Source: Siphonodentalium dalli
Taxonomy: Eukaryota; Mollusca; Scaphopoda; Gadilida; Siphonodentaliidae
Assembly: GCA_032622095.1 (NCBI GenBank)
Contig: CP136068.1
Span: forward strand, 148,871,365 to 148,935,364
Length of the DNA stretch: 64,000 nucleotides
Direction of reading: 5' to 3'
Below, piece after piece: positions 59,561-64,000 of the stretch. The position numbers and the translations under genes are program-made. Each line of letters opens with the position of its first letter. Position 1 is the stretch's first letter. The notes beneath the pieces were generated by a model, which had not been told where the DNA came from, did not search any database, and worked only from the letters and a program-made list of their open reading frames with translations.

Positions 59561-62090
59561 GGGGCAATGTCCATTTATATAGACAAATGCAACGTAGCCA
59601 TCTGTTATCTCTCAGTGGCGATTGAAAATTTAGTGCTTTTAACTAAAATATTAACTGCGAACGGTTGAAAGCTCATTAATATGAACAACGAACTTAAACA
59701 CCAAATGTTACAACCTGTTTTGATAACTCATACATTTGGACACACATTTAACTATTAAATATTTAGCCACAAACGCTCGCTGTTTGTTTGTAGTACTGTA
59801 CAGTAAAGTGCTGTGGAGTAATGTTCATCCGAGCGTATGCACAATGTATGTGCAGGTCTATGATGATACATCCCTCAACCTGTATATATATTGTTTGCAT
59901 CGATCCGCTGCTACACATCCCGCAGATATGTGCCATCTGATGTACTCAAACATTTTCCTGTGATCCTTTGAAATGTGATTACATTATGTCGAGTGTCACA
60001 CCCTTCACATTTTGGTACCTTTCCATTTATCTGCTTACAAATCACTTACCCTTTCCACATACACGGGCTAACCGATGCAATAACTCAAATTATCATTATC
60101 TGATCTTCCTTGTATTCCTGCTCTATTTTTATTTTTGCTCACCCTTCACCTGCATGGATGTTGGTGTTGATTAATTGGCTTTGAAAATTATATTAATTAT
60201 TGCACATACCCCGCAGACACATGCTATCAATGTTGAACTAAAATATAATGGTTTCGAGCCAATATGAATTATTTCTGCTGCGTGCAACAAAACACTGATG
60301 TAAATTTGGCTCAGATCACCCTCCTGTGGCCAGGGGAACTATGGGAAAGATTAAAACCGAAACTGAGTTATCCTTGTCTGTGGTTTACATAAAACAACAC
60401 AACTTTGCCGTATAACTTTCCCATCAAGTACATGTAGGTAAAGTAGAAATTTGCTTATAAATAAACTCTTTATAGTGACGGTACGGCGATTCTGATTCTA
60501 GTTATGAACACACAAGATATGAAAGCAGGTCCACAACTTGACAATTCAACTATGATTGCTTCGCATAGTGTCAATCGTTCAGATGTAATGGGCATTTAGG
60601 AGCTGGACATTATACTGAAAACGTTTATAGACTAAAACGTTTGCACTGTAGCATATGTAAATTATTTACGTTAACCAAATAGACTACCATAATTATGTGT
60701 TGTTCGCATTATGATGAAAAATAGTCCATAATATGGATATCTTGTTTACTGTCACAATTGGCAATTGTAATAAGAAGCTAAACTAAGAAGTAATTTTACC
60801 ACATGTATATATCATGCAACTATGCAATTATCGGTGGTGGCTACATCTATGGCCACCTGAAGGTTAATAATATTACAAATTGGACACATTTAAGAAAATG
60901 CGTGAGCAATTCGAAGACAGCATGCATTTGCTTAACTGAATAAAATATGCATTCACATCCAATTACAGTGGGTCACACTTGTTTTCTTGTCCTTGTGCCG
61001 ATAAAGCCATGGAATTGGTGGCCAGCTGATCATGTATGCAAACAAAGACCTCAAACCACAAGGGGTTCTCTCATGTAAATGCACAGCCTTCAATAGCTGC
61101 TATTCAGTTGCAATGTCATGTCCTCAAACTTGTGATAGCATGTTTTTTATGTAGACTCATGGTCTGTTGGCGAAATTTGTGAAATGTGGTGGAGTAACAT
61201 TATATAAATAAATCACGAACAACACAAGTGCTTCTTTAAAATACATTTATTCATTTGAGGGGTGATTATGAAACAATCACTGCCGGGGTATGTTACAATA
61301 CTGTAAATGTGGTGCGGTGCGAGATGAAACTATATGAGAGAATAAAATAGACACTGGGCTCTGATTGTTCACTAACGTATGTTGTTTACATACAAATACA
61401 ACGCACCTTTTCCTTATAAATTTCCAAAAGTGAAAGAGCCAGTGGCACATAATTTAACCATTTGCATTGGAGTTTGAAATTTGCGGCGTTTTGGGAAAAA
61501 TTGCAGTATTTTTAGTGAGCTTATGATCCTAGTTACCAAAATCAATATTTTAAGGCAACTGAATTAAGGCAAACCAAGTTTGAGGCTATGACATTGCAAC
61601 TAAATTAGATAAGAATATCTACAAGCATATCTATATTCGCGAATGCTCATCTCTCTGTTTTATATAAATTAACAGGGGACCACCCAGAGGGCCCCAGATG
61701 GTCTAACATGAGACAATTTACGAAGAAGAAAATGATCGAGTTAAACATCTATGATATAGCGCTGTCGGGTTCAGGTGCAGAACAAAGGGGAGGGACACAA
61801 GATTGATTAAATTTATTTCATGCGCCGATTTCCATCAAATGTGCATCTACATTGTGTATGTATATATAATTGTGTTACATGATCCGACCCGTATTCTATT
61901 CATTAATACAATTATATAAGAATGATATACAATATAACATACCAGGTGTAAACAAATGTACATGTACGACTGTTGCAAGAATGTGAATCGGAATCGGGAG
62001 ACGAGGAATGAAGAAGAATTGTTTTGTGACTGGTCGTGACATAGTTTATATCATTTAAATTTACGCCATGTAAATTTCGCTATAAACTTG
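59561..62090. other. No gene supported
   Basis: AT-rich noncoding sequence. The longest open frames start at non-ATG codons or lack coding character. No structural repeats were recognised. Confidence 0.45.
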
Positions 62091-62094
62091 GGAC

Positions 62095-62563
62095 TCGTAG
62101 ATCATCTATAGCTACATGTGATGTTGAATCTAATGGCGTGGTATAAAGGTGTTGCCATCTGGAGTCAGGAGTGACAAGGGAGAGGGATATAAACACTATA
62201 AGAACATTCTTTTTCGGACGATTTCCGCCAAATATATACATAATCGTCACCATGATATGAGGTGACTAATGGTGTGGTTTAAAGGTGCCAGAAATCGACT
62301 AATATTTGTTTTCCATCAAATATATATTTAGATCATCTCCCTGACACGAGCCTACTTGGTTTAATGGCGCCCAATTGGCACCTTTCGAGTAAAGGATGGG
62401 GATACAGCAAATACATATATAAGCAAGTGGTTTAAAGATGCAACATTGGTGCCATTCGAGTCAGGGATGGGAGAGGGGCGCCACATATATGTACATACGG
62501 CATTTGTCGTCGTTTTGCACCCAACCTATACATAGTCATCTCCGTGGAATCTAATTGTGTGGT
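62095..62563. repeat. Degenerate ~150 bp repeat, three to four units
   Basis: Units share GTAGATCATCT / TAGTCATCTCC, CTAATGGYGTGGTTTAAAGG, TGCCATCTGGAGTCAGG / TGCCATTCGAGTCAGG and TTCCRYCAAATATATA. They are strongly diverged. Confidence 0.6.
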
Positions 62564-62567
62564 TTAA

Positions 62568-62874
62568 CCCTTTCAGTGTCCGGGGCCGATCTCATCGGCT
62601 CTAATTTACGGTCTGTAAAACCGTCCTAAAAAATAAAAATAAAGTAAAACAAATGTTTTTGTTTTGTTTTGTTTTTTTTAGATTTTTGTTTTTTTTGGGT
62701 TGAATTTTGTTTGGGTATGCGTAAGCATGCTATAGCGAATTTAAAAACAAACTGGATAAAACCTTAGGGGCATGTTATAACTCAAAACTATCACCGAGTA
62801 AATATTTTGATGCCCATTAAAAACGTAAGATTCCCTGGCACTAAACCTACACAATAAGTCTGGCACTGAAAGAG
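62568..62874. mobile_element. 307 bp piggyBac-type MITE with TTAA flanks
   Basis: TTAA at 62564-62567 is followed by CCCTTTCAGTGTCC. The right end, in reverse complement, is CTCTTTCAGTGCC and is bounded by TTAA at 62875-62878. piggyBac-type elements use TTAA sites and begin CCC/CCY. The interior is AT-rich with no coding capacity. Confidence 0.75.
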
Positions 62875-62879
62875 TTAAA

Positions 62880-64000
62880 GAATATAAAAATAAATATTAA
62901 AATTGTAAAAAATAATAACAAATGATGAAAAATTAATAGAGAATCGAAACGGGTTTGTATATTTGTGTAATTCATTGCTCTTATCCATTCAGGGCATCCC
63001 TAGGGGTAATATGATAGAAGTAACCAGGTTTCATGCTGTCATATGCCAAACTGTCCAATGGCCAATGTTTGTATTTAAAATGGCAAAACAAATATTTCAT
63101 TTGGCAAGATTTTTGACCAAAGTGTTTCTACCCAAAATAGGAAATCTAAATAAAACACCCAATTGATTGTGTAACTGGTGCAACATGAGAATCAAATATA
63201 TAGTATGCCAATCTGCTAATTGACTAGGCGATACAGCTTAATGTGTCACAATGTAAAGACACTGATGGCACCGAACTATCAAACAATGGGCCACCAAAAT
63301 TCAATACAACAGATGTGATGATTAACCCTAATGAATCATTTGTCTACCATAAGGCAGAATGGTAGGTGGTGGGTAGAGAGTATATGGTGAGTACATAGCC
63401 TCATTATAAGTTTCAATAATTAAACTAGATGGTTCGCTGTATGAGTGTAAGCGAAATAATTATGATGCGTGTGTTTAATCAATATATTCATCTTCTCAAG
63501 TATCATTGCTCGTACAGTATGACACTTTTAAGAGTCCTTTGCGACCCTACAATCATGAAATCGTACCATATTGTAACATAATTGATTCGCCTCTAACAAA
63601 CACAAGGATTTACACATACAATTTTATAGTTCGCAGGAAAATGGGCACATATACTCATCCTGATATTACAATTAGCCAGTTACCAATTGATCATCGTACG
63701 AATAATAAGCCATTGGGCAGCTTATATCCTATACACATTTAATAAGTGGCCATCGATTTACTACATGTACTTTAACAAGACCCTCCATACACCATGGCTT
63801 TATTTAAAGTGCAGTAGATGGAGTCATATTGTTACTGAAACGTGTCTTAAAAGGCGTTTCATAGAAATATCATTTATGTTGGAAGTACTGCCGCGAAAAA
63901 ACATGTTTGAGGAATAGTTTGAACGCAATGGTCCCACAATTGTCCCTCCTTTCTCATTTCTATTAAGGTACGTGTTCTTCTTTATTGTGAATGCTTCGTA
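62880..64000. other. No gene supported
   Basis: Noncoding AT-rich tail of the window. A 78-codon frame at 63506-63742 (+) reads without repeats but begins at TTG and matches no family I know. Confidence 0.4.

Overview
This window looks like gene-poor nuclear DNA from a marine invertebrate. The base composition is AT-rich and intron-like, there are many degenerate DNA-transposon and foldback repeats, and short palindromes of the TACATGTA type recur throughout. A 7-transmembrane receptor with an unusual cysteine-rich ectodomain is also present. I favour a lophotrochozoan (mollusc or brachiopod) but cannot exclude another invertebrate. No prokaryotic operon, CRISPR array, rRNA or convincing tRNA was seen.

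Layout. 1-33.9 kb is almost entirely repeats. A cluster of one tandem-repeat family lies at 0.95-3.9 kb (minus orientation) and again as a three-block higher-order array at 13.9-15.6 kb (plus orientation). Several structurally complete non-autonomous DNA elements can be delimited: a foldback element at 6.37-7.36 kb, a TA-flanked 2.56 kb element at 8.68-11.24 kb, a 191 bp MITE at 12.8 kb with two partial relatives, a hAT-like element at 16.94-17.78 kb, and a hAT element with perfect 8 bp target-site duplications at 20.38-21.95 kb that holds a BED zinc-finger remnant and a nested foldback. A decayed C2H2 zinc-finger fragment sits at 31.24-31.50 kb. A promoter-like stretch ends in ATG followed by a splice donor at 6.10 kb.

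The one convincing gene is at 34.36-36.89 kb (+). It is a long exon encoding a family-B/adhesion-type GPCR with a large Cys/Asn-rich ectodomain and seven membrane helices. About 15 kb downstream, at 49.57-52.04 kb, lies a close paralogue broken by four premature stops and two frame-changing indels. Roughly 5.5-6 kb of 3' flanking DNA was duplicated with each copy (36.9-42.43 and 52.04-57.99 kb), including two hairpin MITEs and a minisatellite whose copy number differs.

Between the two receptor copies (42.4-49.5 kb) lie retroelement remnants: a gag-like fragment, an SGNH-hydrolase-like fragment with lost catalytic residues, a LINE reverse-transcriptase C-terminal zinc-finger fragment, a Tc1/mariner-type MITE, and a ~230 bp near-identical direct repeat. 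From 58.0 to 64.0 kb there are degenerate tandem repeats and one TTAA-flanked piggyBac-type MITE, but no gene I can support.

Only the receptor exon is likely to make protein. The rest is mobile-element sediment plus a local segmental duplication. All repeat boundaries and homologies were read by eye. No alignment or database search was run.
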